DNA of 64,000 bases. Source: Streptomyces sp. LUP47B (GTDB lineage Bacteria; Actinomycetota; Actinomycetes; Streptomycetales; Streptomycetaceae). The notes beneath the pieces were generated by a model. The model had not been told where the DNA came from and ran no database searches. It was given only the letters and a program-made list of their open reading frames with translations. Below, piece by piece: positions 16,700 through 24,940 of this stretch (position 1 is the stretch's first letter; every line of letters begins with the position of its first letter). Position numbers and translations under genes: made by a program. The stretch lies in assembly GCF_001746295.1 (NCBI RefSeq), contig NZ_MJAH01000010.1, positions 354,125 through 418,124 on the forward strand, in the 5' to 3' direction.

Positions 16700-17662
16700 T
16701 CAGAAGCGGTACTGCTCGTCGTACCCCTGGCCCTGGTTCTGCTGCCCCTGGCCGCTGTTGTCCTGGTAATACCCCTGCTCCTGCGGGAGTTCGCCGCCGT
16801 AGGGCTCGTCGGTGCGCTGCTGCGGCACCCACACCCCGCCGGCCGGGGTCTCGCCGCCGTACGTCCCGCCGTACTGGTCGTAGCCCTGCTGGGCGAACTG
16901 CTGCTGGCCGCCGTAGGAGGCGTCGTACGACCCCGCGCCATAGGTCTGGGTGCCGATGTACGGGTCGGAGTAGGCGGCGTACTGCTGCTGCCCGGACTGG
17001 TCGTAGCCGTACTGCTGCTGGTCGTAGCCGTCGTAGCCGTACGTCTGGTCGGCGGCGGCCGTCGCGTACTGGTCCTGGGTCTGGCCCGCGGACGCGTAGG
17101 ACTGGTCGCCGGCGTAGGAGGTGTCGTTGTATATGCCGTAGGAGCCGGTGTCGTCCGGCAGGGGCTGCGGCTCGTAGACCGAGGTGGTCTCGGCGGCCGT
17201 GGGCGCGGCGGAGCGCGCGGGCGTGAAGACGTCGTCGCGGTCGTAGTCGTCGTGGCCGTAGCCGGCGGTGTCCGGCCGGCCCCGGTCGTATCCGGCCTCG
17301 TCGCCTTGGGCCGCGTCGCCCGCCTCCAGGTCGGAGACCTCCAGGGCGGGCTCCTCGCCGCGCTCGCGCCGGCTCTTCTTGCCGCCGGTCAGACCGCCCA
17401 GCGCAGCCGGCGGGTTGACCGCCCAGCCCTGCTCGAAGCCGCGGCGGAACGACAGCGTGACGTACGTCTGGCCGACCGCGAAGGCGATTGCGCCCAGCCC
17501 GATGACGACCACCGACGGCATCAGCACGCCGAGGACCACACCGAGGAAGCCGACGAAGGCGAGCAGCCGCCAGCGCAGCCGTGCCTTGTACTGCAGCAGC
17601 ACCTCGCCCAGCAGCCACAGCGCGACGATTCCGAACGCGATGTAGAGGACCGTCCAGCCCAT
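16700..17662 (-). CDS. Membrane protein with Tyr/Gln/Gly-rich (prion-like) C-terminal tail
   Basis: 320 residues. The N-terminal 75 residues hold two or three membrane helices (about 2-24, 30-50, 52-68). A charged linker follows, then about 158 residues that are almost only Tyr, Gln, Gly, Asp, Ser and Ala; I count about 25 Tyr and 31 Gln. Units such as YDQQQYGYDQ and GGQQQF recur. No family name is known to me. The tail is predicted cytosolic or surface-exposed and intrinsically disordered. It sits between a CrtI-like gene and metF, in its own transcript. Confidence 0.85.
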   Translation of the reverse strand: MGWTVLYIAFGIVALWLLGEVLLQYKARLRWRLLAFVGFLGVVLGVLMPSVVVIGLGAIAFAVGQTYVTLSFRRGFEQGWAVNPPAALGGLTGGKKSRRERGEEPALEVSDLEAGDAAQGDEAGYDRGRPDTAGYGHDDYDRDDVFTPARSAAPTAAETTSVYEPQPLPDDTGSYGIYNDTSYAGDQSYASAGQTQDQYATAAADQTYGYDGYDQQQYGYDQSGQQQYAAYSDPYIGTQTYGAGSYDASYGGQQQFAQQGYDQYGGTYGGETPAGGVWVPQQRTDEPYGGELPQEQGYYQDNSGQGQQNQGQGYDEQYRF

Positions 17663-17718
17663 GTACGCCCCTCTCCCAGTGACCGCTACGCAGTGTGTCG
17701 TATATCCGTACGACCGGT

Positions 17719-18642
17719 CTAGGCCTGCGGTGGATGGTGCAGACCCAGGTTTTCGTAGATTTCCAGTGTCGCCGTGGAGTTGTTGAGCGTGATGAAGTGC
17801 AGTCCGGGCACTCCCTCGGACAGCAGCCGGGCGCAGAACTCCGTGGCGAACTCGATTCCGATCGAGCGTACAGCGGTCGGATCGTCCTTTGCTGTGAGGA
17901 TCCGCTCTTTCAGGGCGGAGGGGATGCTCGCGTTGCTGAGCTGTGGTAGCCGTTCCAGCATCCGCACGCTGGTCACGGGCATGATCTCGGGAATCACCGG
18001 GGTCGCGCAGCCCGCCGCGTGGACTCGGTCACGCAGCCGCAGATAGGACTCCGGCTGGAAGAACATCTGGGTGATGGCGTAGTCGGCGCCGGCGCGGCAC
18101 TTGTCGACGAAGTGCGTGACGTCGGCCTCCCAGTCCGCGGAGCGCGGGTGCATCTCCGGGAAGGCCGCGACGCCGACGCAGAAGTCGCCCGACTCCTTGA
18201 TGAGCTGGACGAGATCGGCGGCGTAGGTCAGCCCCTGGGGGTGCGCCACCCACTCGGCCATCGGGTCGCCGGGCGGGTCGCCGCGCACGGCCAGGATGTT
18301 GCGGATCCCGGCGTCGGCGTACTGGCCGATGATGTTGCGCAGTTCCGCGACGGAGTGGTCGACCGCGGTGAGGTGGGCGACCGGGGTCAGGGTGGTGTCC
18401 GCGACGATCTGCTCGGTCTCCTTGACGGTGCCCGCGCGGGTGGAGCCGCCGGCGCCGTAGGTCACGGAGACGAAGTCCGGCGCGACCGCCTCGACCCTCC
18501 TGAGCGCGCTCCACAGGTTCCGCTCACCCTTGGGGGTCTTCGGCGCCGAGAACTCGAAGGAGTACGTCGTCTTGCCCGCGGCGAGCATGTCACGCACCGT
18601 GCGTGCGCGGTCAGTCCTGGTGGATGCGGTTCCTAGGGCCAT
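17719..18642 (-). CDS. metF: Methylenetetrahydrofolate reductase MetF
   Basis: 307 residues, normal length. Conserved blocks include SFEFSAPKTPKGERN, DFVSVTYGAGGS, the folate/FAD segment ILAVRGDPPGDP and QMFFQPESY. It reduces 5,10-methylene-THF to 5-methyl-THF for methionine synthesis, using FAD. The ATG at 18642 lies 6 nt after a -10 box and has no ribosome site, so the mRNA is probably leaderless. Confidence 0.96.
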   Translation of the reverse strand: MALGTASTRTDRARTVRDMLAAGKTTYSFEFSAPKTPKGERNLWSALRRVEAVAPDFVSVTYGAGGSTRAGTVKETEQIVADTTLTPVAHLTAVDHSVAELRNIIGQYADAGIRNILAVRGDPPGDPMAEWVAHPQGLTYAADLVQLIKESGDFCVGVAAFPEMHPRSADWEADVTHFVDKCRAGADYAITQMFFQPESYLRLRDRVHAAGCATPVIPEIMPVTSVRMLERLPQLSNASIPSALKERILTAKDDPTAVRSIGIEFATEFCARLLSEGVPGLHFITLNNSTATLEIYENLGLHHPPQA

Positions 18643-18648
18643 ACCCGC

Positions 18649-18677
18649 AGGTTAGCCAGGGGGCAGCGGTCGCCCAA
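18649..18677 (-). promoter_or_regulatory. metF promoter, leaderless
   Basis: Minus strand: -35 TTGGGC (18677-18672), 17-nt spacer, -10 TAACCT (18654-18649), then 6 nt to the ATG. The transcription start should coincide with the start codon. Confidence 0.65.
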
Positions 18678-18765
18678 CCGGATCACGGAAATTTGCCCGT
18701 TTTGTCGACTTGTTGTCCACCCCTCGGACACCGGACCGATCATGTGGCCGACGCATACCGGCCCC

Positions 18766-19416
18766 TCACTCCGTGTCACTCAACCGCTTCGCGAACTCCG
18801 CGGCGGCCGCGCCGGGGTCGTCCGCCTCGGTGATCGCCCGGACCACCACGACCCGGCGGGCACCGGCCTCCAGGACCTCGTCGAGGTTGCCGAGGTCGAT
18901 GCCGCCGATGGCGAACCAGGGGCGGTCGGTGCCGAGGGCGGCGGTGTAGCGGACCAGGCCGAGGCCGGGGGCGTGCCGGCCGGGCTTGGTGGGGGTCGGC
19001 CAGCAGGGGCCGGTGCAGAAGTAGTCGACGCCGTCCTGGACCGCGGCCGCGGCCGCCTCCGCCTCGGCGTGCGTGGAGCGGCCTATGAGGATGTCGTCGC
19101 CGAGGATCGCGCGGGCGGCGGGGACGGGCAGGTCGCCCTGGCCGAGGTGCAGCACACCGGCGCCCGCCGCGTGGGCGACGTCGGCACGGTCGTTGACCGC
19201 GAGGAGCTTGCCGTGCCGCGCGCAGGCGTCGGCGAGGACCTGGAGGTGTTCCAGTTCCTCGGCCGCCTCCATGCCCTTGTCCCGCAGCTGCACGATGTCG
19301 ACGCCCCCGGCCAGGACCGCGTCCAGGAACTCGGCGAGGTCGCCCTGGCGCTTGCGGGCGTCCGTGCAGAGGTAGACGCGGGCGCCGGCGAGCCGGTCAC
19401 GGGTGGTGTCGGGCAT
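18766..19416 (-). CDS. thiE: Thiamine-phosphate synthase ThiE
   Basis: 216 residues from ATG 19416, with GGGGGAG about 8 nt upstream. It shows the ThiE TIM-barrel blocks: YLCTDARKRQG near the start, DIVQLRDKG, LLAVNDRADVA, GVLHLGQGDLP, IGRSTHAEAE and DYFCTGPCWPTPTKPG. It couples HMP-pyrophosphate with the thiazole phosphate. It lies apart from the thiO-thiS-thiG operon on the other strand, and no TPP riboswitch was seen upstream of it. Confidence 0.95.
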   Translation of the reverse strand: MPDTTRDRLAGARVYLCTDARKRQGDLAEFLDAVLAGGVDIVQLRDKGMEAAEELEHLQVLADACARHGKLLAVNDRADVAHAAGAGVLHLGQGDLPVPAARAILGDDILIGRSTHAEAEAAAAAVQDGVDYFCTGPCWPTPTKPGRHAPGLGLVRYTAALGTDRPWFAIGGIDLGNLDEVLEAGARRVVVVRAITEADDPGAAAAEFAKRLSDTE

Positions 19417-19510
19417 GCGTGAGTCTCCCCCGGGTTCGGTGGCGTACGGGCCGTGCCGGACCGTGGCCGTGGCCTCGGCGGTCACGGCCCGTACGCCGGT
19501 GTGGTTCGGA

Positions 19511-19882
19511 TCAGACGGCGAGCGCCTGGGCGCGGCGCTTCACCTCCGTGCCGCGATTCTCACTCAGGGCCTGCGCGGGGGTGCCGGGCAGGCTCTCGTC
19601 GGGCGTGAAGAGCCACTCCAGCATCTCTTCGTCATTGAATCCGTCGTCCCTCAGGAGCGTCAGGGTCCCGGCCAGGCCCTTGACGACCTTCTGCTCGGCC
19701 CCGTCGATGAAGGCGGCGGGGACGTGCAGCGCGCGGTTCTCACCACGGCGTACGGCGATGAGCTGGCCGTCCTTGACCAGCTGCCGCACACGCGTCACCT
19801 CGACATCGAGCATCTCTGCGATGTCGGGGAGGGTGAGCCAGGCGGGGACGAGAGCATCGATCTTTGCGTCAATCTCGGTCAC
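19511..19882 (-). CDS. Rv2175c-family DNA-binding protein
   Basis: 123 residues from GTG 19882 (TEIDAKIDALVPAWLTLPDIA). The N-terminal half is a winged-helix/HTH (LPDIAEMLDVEVTRVRQLV), and the rest is the Rv2175c C-terminal domain. In mycobacteria Rv2175c is a DNA-binding protein phosphorylated by the Ser/Thr kinase PknL; here a PASTA kinase lies 5 kb away. An upstream in-frame GTG at 19906 adds 8 residues. CACGCT lies 7 nt before GTG 19882, so a leaderless start is possible. Confidence 0.88.
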   Translation of the reverse strand: MTEIDAKIDALVPAWLTLPDIAEMLDVEVTRVRQLVKDGQLIAVRRGENRALHVPAAFIDGAEQKVVKGLAGTLTLLRDDGFNDEEMLEWLFTPDESLPGTPAQALSENRGTEVKRRAQALAV

Positions 19883-19919
19883 GGGATCAAGCGTGCCATC
19901 CCACACTGACAGTCGGAAG

Positions 19920-20810
19920 CCGGGGCGCCTCCGGCGGGGGAACGGGGCGCATGATCACCGGCTGCCGCCCGCCCCAGAACCAGGCGGTCCCGGCCGCTGG
20001 AGCCAGGCAGCCCGGGCCGCCGAGAACGAGCGGCCCCGGCGGCCACACCCAGCGGGCCCGAGCCGCCGGACCAGGCACCCCTGGCCGTCGAGGCCAAGCG
20101 GGCTCGGCCGCCATCACCCCGCGAGCCCCAGCCGCCACACCACGCAGCCCCAGCCGCCGAAGTCAGACGGACCTGCCCGTCGAGGCCAAACGGATCCGGC
20201 CGCCAGCACTACGCGAGCCCCCGCCGTCGGAGCCAGGCGGACCCGACCGCCGAGACCGAGCAGGCCCGGCCGCCAGCACCCCGCAAGCCCAGACGCCACA
20301 ACACGCAGGCCCGGCCGCCAGAGCCAGGCGGCCCTGGCCGCAAAGGCCAAACGGATCCGGCCACCGGAACCACCCGAGCCCTGGCCGCCGCCAGGCGGAC
20401 CCGACCGCCGAGACCGAGCAGGCCCGGCCGCCAGCACCCCGCGAGCCCCAGCCGCCACACCACGCAGCCCCAGCCGCCGAAGTCAGACAGACCTGCCCGT
20501 CGAGGCCAAACGGATCCGGCCGCCAGCACTACGCGAGCCCCCGCCGTCGGAGCCAGGCGGGCCCGACCGCCGAGACCGAGCAGGCCCGGCCGCCAGCACC
20601 CCGCAAGCCCCAGCCGCCACAACACGCAGTCCCAACCGTCGCCACCAGGGCAGACCCGGCCAGCGAAGCCAAGTGGGCCCGGCCGCCAGAACCACGCGAG
20701 CCCCAGCCGTTGCCGCCAGCCGGACCCGACCGTCGAGGCCGAACGGGCCCCGGCCGCCAGAACCACGCAAGCCCCTGCCGCCACACCACGCAGGCCCAGT
20801 CGTCAGGCGT
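19920..20810. repeat. Degenerate GC-rich tandem repeat array, apparently non-coding
   Basis: About 0.9 kb built of imperfect units of roughly 53 nt (core GGCCGCCAG then CACGC(G/A)AGCCCC). The clearest copy pair is about 176 bp: 20115-20290 recurs at 20435-20610 (offset 320) with only about two substitutions seen; a further copy of the 20235-20285 part starts at offset 158. Neither offset is a multiple of three, so no reading frame is preserved between copies although frames are open on both strands. No ribosome sites are apparent. The array separates the Rv2175c-like gene from the flavoprotein gene. Confidence 0.75.
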
Positions 20811-20864
20811 CGGCCGACGACGCCCGGGAGGTCTCGGCCGCCGGGCCGGGCTGCGGGACGTTGC

Positions 20865-22079
20865 CTACGCTGTCGCCGCCTTCAGTGGTCTCGCCGGGTC
20901 CGTCAGCAGTTCCGGGTTCATCTCCGTGCCCGCCTCGATCAGGCGGCGGCCCTGGGCCAGGTCGCGGGGCCGGCCCACCGCCAGGAGGGCCACCAGACGG
21001 TTCTCGCGCAGCCAGCACACCGTCCAGGCGGGACCCGACGGCTCACCGCGCCACAGTGTCGTGTCGGCGGACGCGTGGTGGCCGGCGTACTGGACGAAGC
21101 GGCCGAACTGCTCGGACCAGAAGTACGGGACGGGGTCGTAGACCATTCGGGTCTCGCCCAGGATGTCGGCGGCCACCGTGCGGGGGCCCTGGAGGGCGTT
21201 GTCCCAGTGGTGGACCAGCAGCCGCTCGCCGTACCTCCCCGAGGGGAAGGAGGCGCAGTCGCCGACCGCGTAGACGTCCGGCAGGGAAGTGCGCAGCCGG
21301 TTGTCGGCGACGACCTCGCGGTGGGCGCCGAGTTCGATGCCCGACCCGGCGAGCCAGACCGTGGCGGGCCGGGCGCCGATACCCACCACGACCGCGCCCG
21401 CGGCCACCCGGGAGCCGTCGTCCAGGACGACCTCGCCGGGCTCGACGCGGTCCACGCGCGCGTGGGTGCGCAAAACGGCACCCGCGTCGGCGTACCAGGA
21501 GGTCATCGGCGCGGCCACCTCGGCGGGCAGCGCGCCCGCGAGCGGCCGCTCGGCGGCTTCCACGACCGTCACCGCACAGCCCGCCTCGCGCGCGGCGGTG
21601 GCGAACTCGGCGCCGATCCAGCCCGCCCCGACGACCACGATGTCGTGCTGCCGGGCGAGCACGGGGCGCAGCCGCTCGGCGTCGTCCAGGGTGCGCAGCA
21701 GATGCACGCCCGACACACCCTCCGTGCCGGGCAGCCGGATCGGTTCGGCACCGGTGGCGAGGACCAGGGCGTCGTACGGGACCGCCCCGGCCTCGGTGTC
21801 CAGTTCGTGCGCTTCGGGGCGCACGCCCAGCGCCTCGCGGCCGAGCAGCAGTTCGATGCCGAGGGACTCGAAGTCCACGTCGAAGGCGGAGCCCTCGGCC
21901 TTGCCGAGCAACACGGCCTTGGACAGCGGCGGACGGTCGTACGGCTGATGGGGCTCCGCGCCGATCACCGTGACCGTGCCCTTGAACCCCTGTTCGCGAA
22001 GGGCGACCGCGGTCTGTACGCCGGCCATGCCCGCGCCGACCACGACCACCCGCCGCTGCGCCTGCGTCTGCTCGCTCAT
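20865..22079 (-). CDS. FAD-dependent ferredoxin reductase-like oxidoreductase
   Basis: 404 residues. FAD motif VVVVGAGMAGVQTAVALREQG (about 11-31), a second dinucleotide motif IVVVGAGWIGAEFATAAREAG (about 147-167) for NAD(P)H, and DVYAVGDCASFP near 268 follow the layout of rubredoxin/ferredoxin reductases and apoptosis-inducing-factor relatives. The YFWSEQFG block and C-terminal reductase domain are also present. The partner is probably a ferredoxin; no ferredoxin or P450 gene is adjacent. A palindrome lies 18 bp before its start. Confidence 0.9.
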   Translation of the reverse strand: MSEQTQAQRRVVVVGAGMAGVQTAVALREQGFKGTVTVIGAEPHQPYDRPPLSKAVLLGKAEGSAFDVDFESLGIELLLGREALGVRPEAHELDTEAGAVPYDALVLATGAEPIRLPGTEGVSGVHLLRTLDDAERLRPVLARQHDIVVVGAGWIGAEFATAAREAGCAVTVVEAAERPLAGALPAEVAAPMTSWYADAGAVLRTHARVDRVEPGEVVLDDGSRVAAGAVVVGIGARPATVWLAGSGIELGAHREVVADNRLRTSLPDVYAVGDCASFPSGRYGERLLVHHWDNALQGPRTVAADILGETRMVYDPVPYFWSEQFGRFVQYAGHHASADTTLWRGEPSGPAWTVCWLRENRLVALLAVGRPRDLAQGRRLIEAGTEMNPELLTDPARPLKAATA

Positions 22080-22096
22080 TTGATCACCCTAGCCAT

Positions 22097-22111
22097 CTGA
22101 CTATCAGTCAG
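22097..22111. promoter_or_regulatory. Palindrome upstream of the flavoprotein gene
   Basis: CTGACT-ATC-AGTCAG: perfect 6-bp arms, 18 bp before the start of the minus-strand reductase and just beyond the end of the next gene. It resembles a TetR-type operator and shares the CTGAC half-site look of the repeat at 10555-10568. Confidence 0.5.
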
Positions 22112-22462
22112 TCAGGAGTCGTGCTCAGTGACCTGTTCCACAACGCTCGTCCCGCTGCCCGGCTGCGACTCCCACTCCCACGTCTCCTCCAACCGCAGCC
22201 GCCCGTCAGGAAGCTCCACGACCGTCGAGACGCAGTGGCCGGAGGACGTCGTTCCGTCGTGCTTGAGCTGCACGTACCGGAAGTCGAGACGGTCCCCCGC
22301 GCGCGTGCCGACGAGATGCCCGCGTACGACGTCACCGCCCGCGTACCCGGCCCAGATCTCCCCATCCTTCTCGTGGTAGGTGAACCGGGTCCGCGTACCC
22401 ACCTGACCTGGGGCCTGATCGGCCACCGGGGCGAGGACGAGGCCGTCGAGCGAGCGGGGCAT
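22112..22462 (-). CDS. Small conserved protein, function unknown
   Basis: 116 residues from ATG 22462, with GGGAG 9 nt upstream. It looks like a compact beta-rich protein (FTYHEKDGEIWAGYAGG, LDFRYVQLKHDG, LRLEETWEWES). Relatives are sometimes labelled N-acetylglutamate synthase in databases, but the length and the lack of an acetyl-CoA motif give no support for that. It is divergent from the thiO operon and shares its promoter region. Confidence 0.75.
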   Translation of the reverse strand: MPRSLDGLVLAPVADQAPGQVGTRTRFTYHEKDGEIWAGYAGGDVVRGHLVGTRAGDRLDFRYVQLKHDGTTSSGHCVSTVVELPDGRLRLEETWEWESQPGSGTSVVEQVTEHDS

Positions 22463-22518
22463 GGCGGAAGGCTCCCTTACAGAGGCGCACGGGCACGGGC
22501 TAGGGTGGCCAACGTAGA

Positions 22519-22611
22519 GCACTCGCGGGAGCCCGGACGCACCGGGCTGAGAGGGAGGCTGGCGGCCTCCGACCGTACGAACCTGATCCGGGTCATGCCG
22601 GCGAAGGGAGG
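22519..22611 (+). promoter_or_regulatory. TPP riboswitch (THI element)
   Basis: The conserved CTGAGAG (22547-22553) and the pyrophosphate-sensor block ACCTGATCCGGGTCATGCCG (22581-22600) followed by GCGAAGGGAGG are diagnostic. The 3' end contains the purine-rich ribosome site of thiO, so thiamine pyrophosphate most likely blocks translation start of the thiO-thiS-thiG operon. Confidence 0.95.
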
Positions 22612-22623
22612 GGCTGGACGCCC

Positions 22624-23787
22624 ATGTCCTCACGTACGTCAGACGTCCTCGTCGTCGGGGGCGGCATCATCGGCCTGGTCACGGCCTGGCGGGCCGCGCA
22701 GCGCGGACTCACCACGGCCGTCGTGGACCCCGAACCGGGCGGCGGGGCCGCCCAGGTGGCCGCCGGGATGCTGGCCGCGGTCACCGAACTCCACTACGGC
22801 GAGCACACCCTGCTGGGGCTGAACCTCGCCTCGGCCCACCGCTATCCCGACTTCGCGGCCGAGCTCACCGACCTGACCGGACTCGACCTCGGCTACCGCC
22901 GCTGCGGCACGCTCGCCGTGGCCCTGGACGCCGACGACCGCGCCCACCTGCGCGAACTGCACGCGCTCCAGCGGCAGTCGGGGCTGGAGTCGGAGTGGCT
23001 GTCCGGCCGGGAGTGCCGGCGCCTGGAGCCGATGCTGGCACCAGGGGTGCGGGGCGGACTGCGGGTGGACGGCGACCACCAGATCGATCCACGGCGGCTC
23101 ACGCGCGCGTTGCTGGCCGCGTGCGAGCAGGCGGGTGTCGTCTTCCACCGCGCGTGGGCCAAAGGCCTCCGGGTCGCAGGGGACCGGGCCGCAGGGGTCA
23201 CGACGACCGACGGCGACGAGCTGGGCGCGGGCCAGGTGGTGCTCGCCGCCGGAAGCCTCAGCGGCCGCCTCGAAGGGGTCCCCGCGGACGTCCTGCCCCC
23301 GGTACGGCCCGTGAAGGGCCAGGTGCTGCGGCTGACCGTGCCCTCACACTGCGCGCCCTTCCTGAACCGCACCGTGCGGGCCGTGGTGCGCGGCAGCCAG
23401 GTCTATCTGGTGCCGCGGGAGAACGGCGAGCTGGTGGTCGGCGCGACCAGCGAGGAGCTGGGCTGGGACACGACGGTGACCGCGGGCGGGGTGTACGAGC
23501 TGCTGCGCGACGCCCACGAGCTCGTCCCCGGCATCACCGAGCTGCCGCTGACGGAGACCCGCGCGGGACTGCGCCCGGGCTCCCCGGACAACGCTCCGCT
23601 GCTCGGGCCCACGGAACTGACCGGGCTGGTGCTCGCGACCGGCCACTATCGCAATGGCGTGCTGCTCACGCCGATCACCGGGGACGCCATGGCGCACGTC
23701 CTGACGACCGGTGAACTCCCCGATGTGGCACGCCCGTTCACTCCCCGGCGATTCGCCGCCACGGAACGCCTGGAGCAGCCGGCATGA
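22624..23787 (+). CDS. thiO: Glycine oxidase ThiO
   Basis: 387 residues. N-terminal FAD motif VLVVGGGIIGLVTAWRAAQRG (about 8-28) and the D-amino-acid-oxidase-like core, with LVPRENGELVVGATSEE and, near the end, TGHYRNGVLLTPITGD. It oxidises glycine to the imine used by ThiG for thiazole synthesis. First gene behind the TPP riboswitch; its stop overlaps the thiS ATG by 4 nt. Confidence 0.95.
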   Translation: MSSRTSDVLVVGGGIIGLVTAWRAAQRGLTTAVVDPEPGGGAAQVAAGMLAAVTELHYGEHTLLGLNLASAHRYPDFAAELTDLTGLDLGYRRCGTLAVALDADDRAHLRELHALQRQSGLESEWLSGRECRRLEPMLAPGVRGGLRVDGDHQIDPRRLTRALLAACEQAGVVFHRAWAKGLRVAGDRAAGVTTTDGDELGAGQVVLAAGSLSGRLEGVPADVLPPVRPVKGQVLRLTVPSHCAPFLNRTVRAVVRGSQVYLVPRENGELVVGATSEELGWDTTVTAGGVYELLRDAHELVPGITELPLTETRAGLRPGSPDNAPLLGPTELTGLVLATGHYRNGVLLTPITGDAMAHVLTTGELPDVARPFTPRRFAATERLEQPA

Positions 23788-23984
23788 ACATCTCCGTCAA
23801 CGGGGAGCCGCGGCAGTTCGCTCCCGGCACGGCTCTCGACACCGTCGTGCGGGCGCTGACGCCGGCGCCGTCCGGGGTGGCCGCGGCGCTCAACGAGACC
23901 GTCGTCCCGCGCGCGCAGTGGCCCTCGACGTCCCTCACCGAGGGAGACCGCGTGGAAGTCCTCACCGCCGTCCAAGGAGGCTGA
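23784..23984 (+). CDS. thiS: Sulfur carrier protein ThiS
   Basis: 66 residues with a beta-grasp pattern and the required C-terminal Gly-Gly (LTAVQGG), where the thiocarboxylate forms. It delivers sulfur to ThiG. ATGA overlap with thiO indicates coupling. Confidence 0.95.
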   Translation: MNISVNGEPRQFAPGTALDTVVRALTPAPSGVAAALNETVVPRAQWPSTSLTEGDRVEVLTAVQGG

Positions 23985-23987
23985 GCC

Positions 23988-24785
23988 ATGGCCGACGATC
24001 CCTTTGTCATCGACGGCACGTCCTTCTCGTCCCGGTTGATCATGGGCACGGGCGGAGCGCCCAGCCTGGACGTGCTCGAGCGAGCCCTGGTCGCCTCCGG
24101 CACCGAGCTGACGACGGTCGCGATGCGGCGCGTGAACCCCTCGGTGCACGGCTCGGTGCTGTCCGTACTGGAGAAGCTCGGCATCCGCGTGCTCCCGAAC
24201 ACGGCGGGCTGTTTCACCGCCGGGGAGGCCGTACTGACGGCCCGCCTCGCGCGCGAGGCGCTCGGCACGGACCTGGTCAAGCTGGAGGTCATCGCCGACG
24301 AGCGCACCCTTCTGCCGGACCCGATGGAGCTGCTGGACGCGGCCGAGACCCTGGTGGACGACGGCTTCACGGTGCTGCCGTACACGAACGACGACCCGGT
24401 GCTCGCCCGGAAGCTGGAGGACGTGGGCTGCGCGGCGATCATGCCGCTGGGCTCACCGATCGGCTCGGGCCTCGGCATCCGCAACCCGCACAACTTCCAG
24501 CTGATCGTCGAGCACGCGCGTGTGCCGGTGATCCTGGACGCGGGAGCGGGCACGGCGTCGGACGCGGCCCTGGCGATGGAGCTCGGGTGCGCGGGTGTGA
24601 TGCTCGCCTCAGCGGTGACGCGGGCGCGGGAGCCCGAGCTGATGGCGCACGCGATGCGGCACGCGGTGGAGGCGGGACGGCTGGCGTACCGGGCGGGGCG
24701 GATCCCCCGACGGCACTTCGCCGAGGCGTCCTCCCCGGTGGCGGGCAGGGCGGTGCTGGACCCGGAGCGGCCTGCTTTCCAGTGA
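23988..24785 (+). CDS. thiG: Thiazole synthase ThiG
   Basis: 265 residues, normal length. Conserved SRLIMGTGGAPSL near the start, the Schiff-base lysine region TDLVKLEVIAD (about 94-104), CAAIMPLGSPIGSGLGI and VILDAGAGTASDAALAMELG for the phosphate site. It makes the thiamine thiazole from DXP, ThiS thiocarboxylate and dehydroglycine. AAGGAGG lies just before ATG 23988, 3 nt after thiS. Confidence 0.97.
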   Translation: MADDPFVIDGTSFSSRLIMGTGGAPSLDVLERALVASGTELTTVAMRRVNPSVHGSVLSVLEKLGIRVLPNTAGCFTAGEAVLTARLAREALGTDLVKLEVIADERTLLPDPMELLDAAETLVDDGFTVLPYTNDDPVLARKLEDVGCAAIMPLGSPIGSGLGIRNPHNFQLIVEHARVPVILDAGAGTASDAALAMELGCAGVMLASAVTRAREPELMAHAMRHAVEAGRLAYRAGRIPRRHFAEASSPVAGRAVLDPERPAFQ

Positions 24786-24940
24786 CCTGAAGTGGCGGCT
24801 GGGGCGGGTGGGTGACTCAAGCGGCACACCTGCCCGCGACCTGCAACTCCGTGCGATCTGCGTCACAGCTGCGCTGCAGTCCCGCCTCGATATCGGCCGA
24901 ACAGGACGGGCTGTCAGCGTCGGCTCGTACACTCACCTGC

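Noticed and set aside
20115..20610. Possible CRISPR array because of regular repeats
   Set aside because: The repeats are imperfect, contiguous, 53-160 nt long and lack unique spacers of uniform length; no cas genes are near.
20209..20784. Minus-strand protein of about 191 residues with Trp-rich repeats (WRPGLLGLGGR)
   Set aside because: The DNA copies are offset by 320 and 158 bp, not multiples of three, so the repeat is not a conserved peptide unit.
19419..22100. A very long plus-strand open frame (893 codons) across the repeat array and the flavoprotein gene
   Set aside because: It runs antisense through a clear FAD enzyme, is Arg/Pro-rich, lacks a ribosome site and is open only because of the high G+C content.
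22112..22462. N-acetylglutamate synthase
   Set aside because: At 116 residues with no GNAT or kinase-like motif, that database-style label has no support from the sequence.
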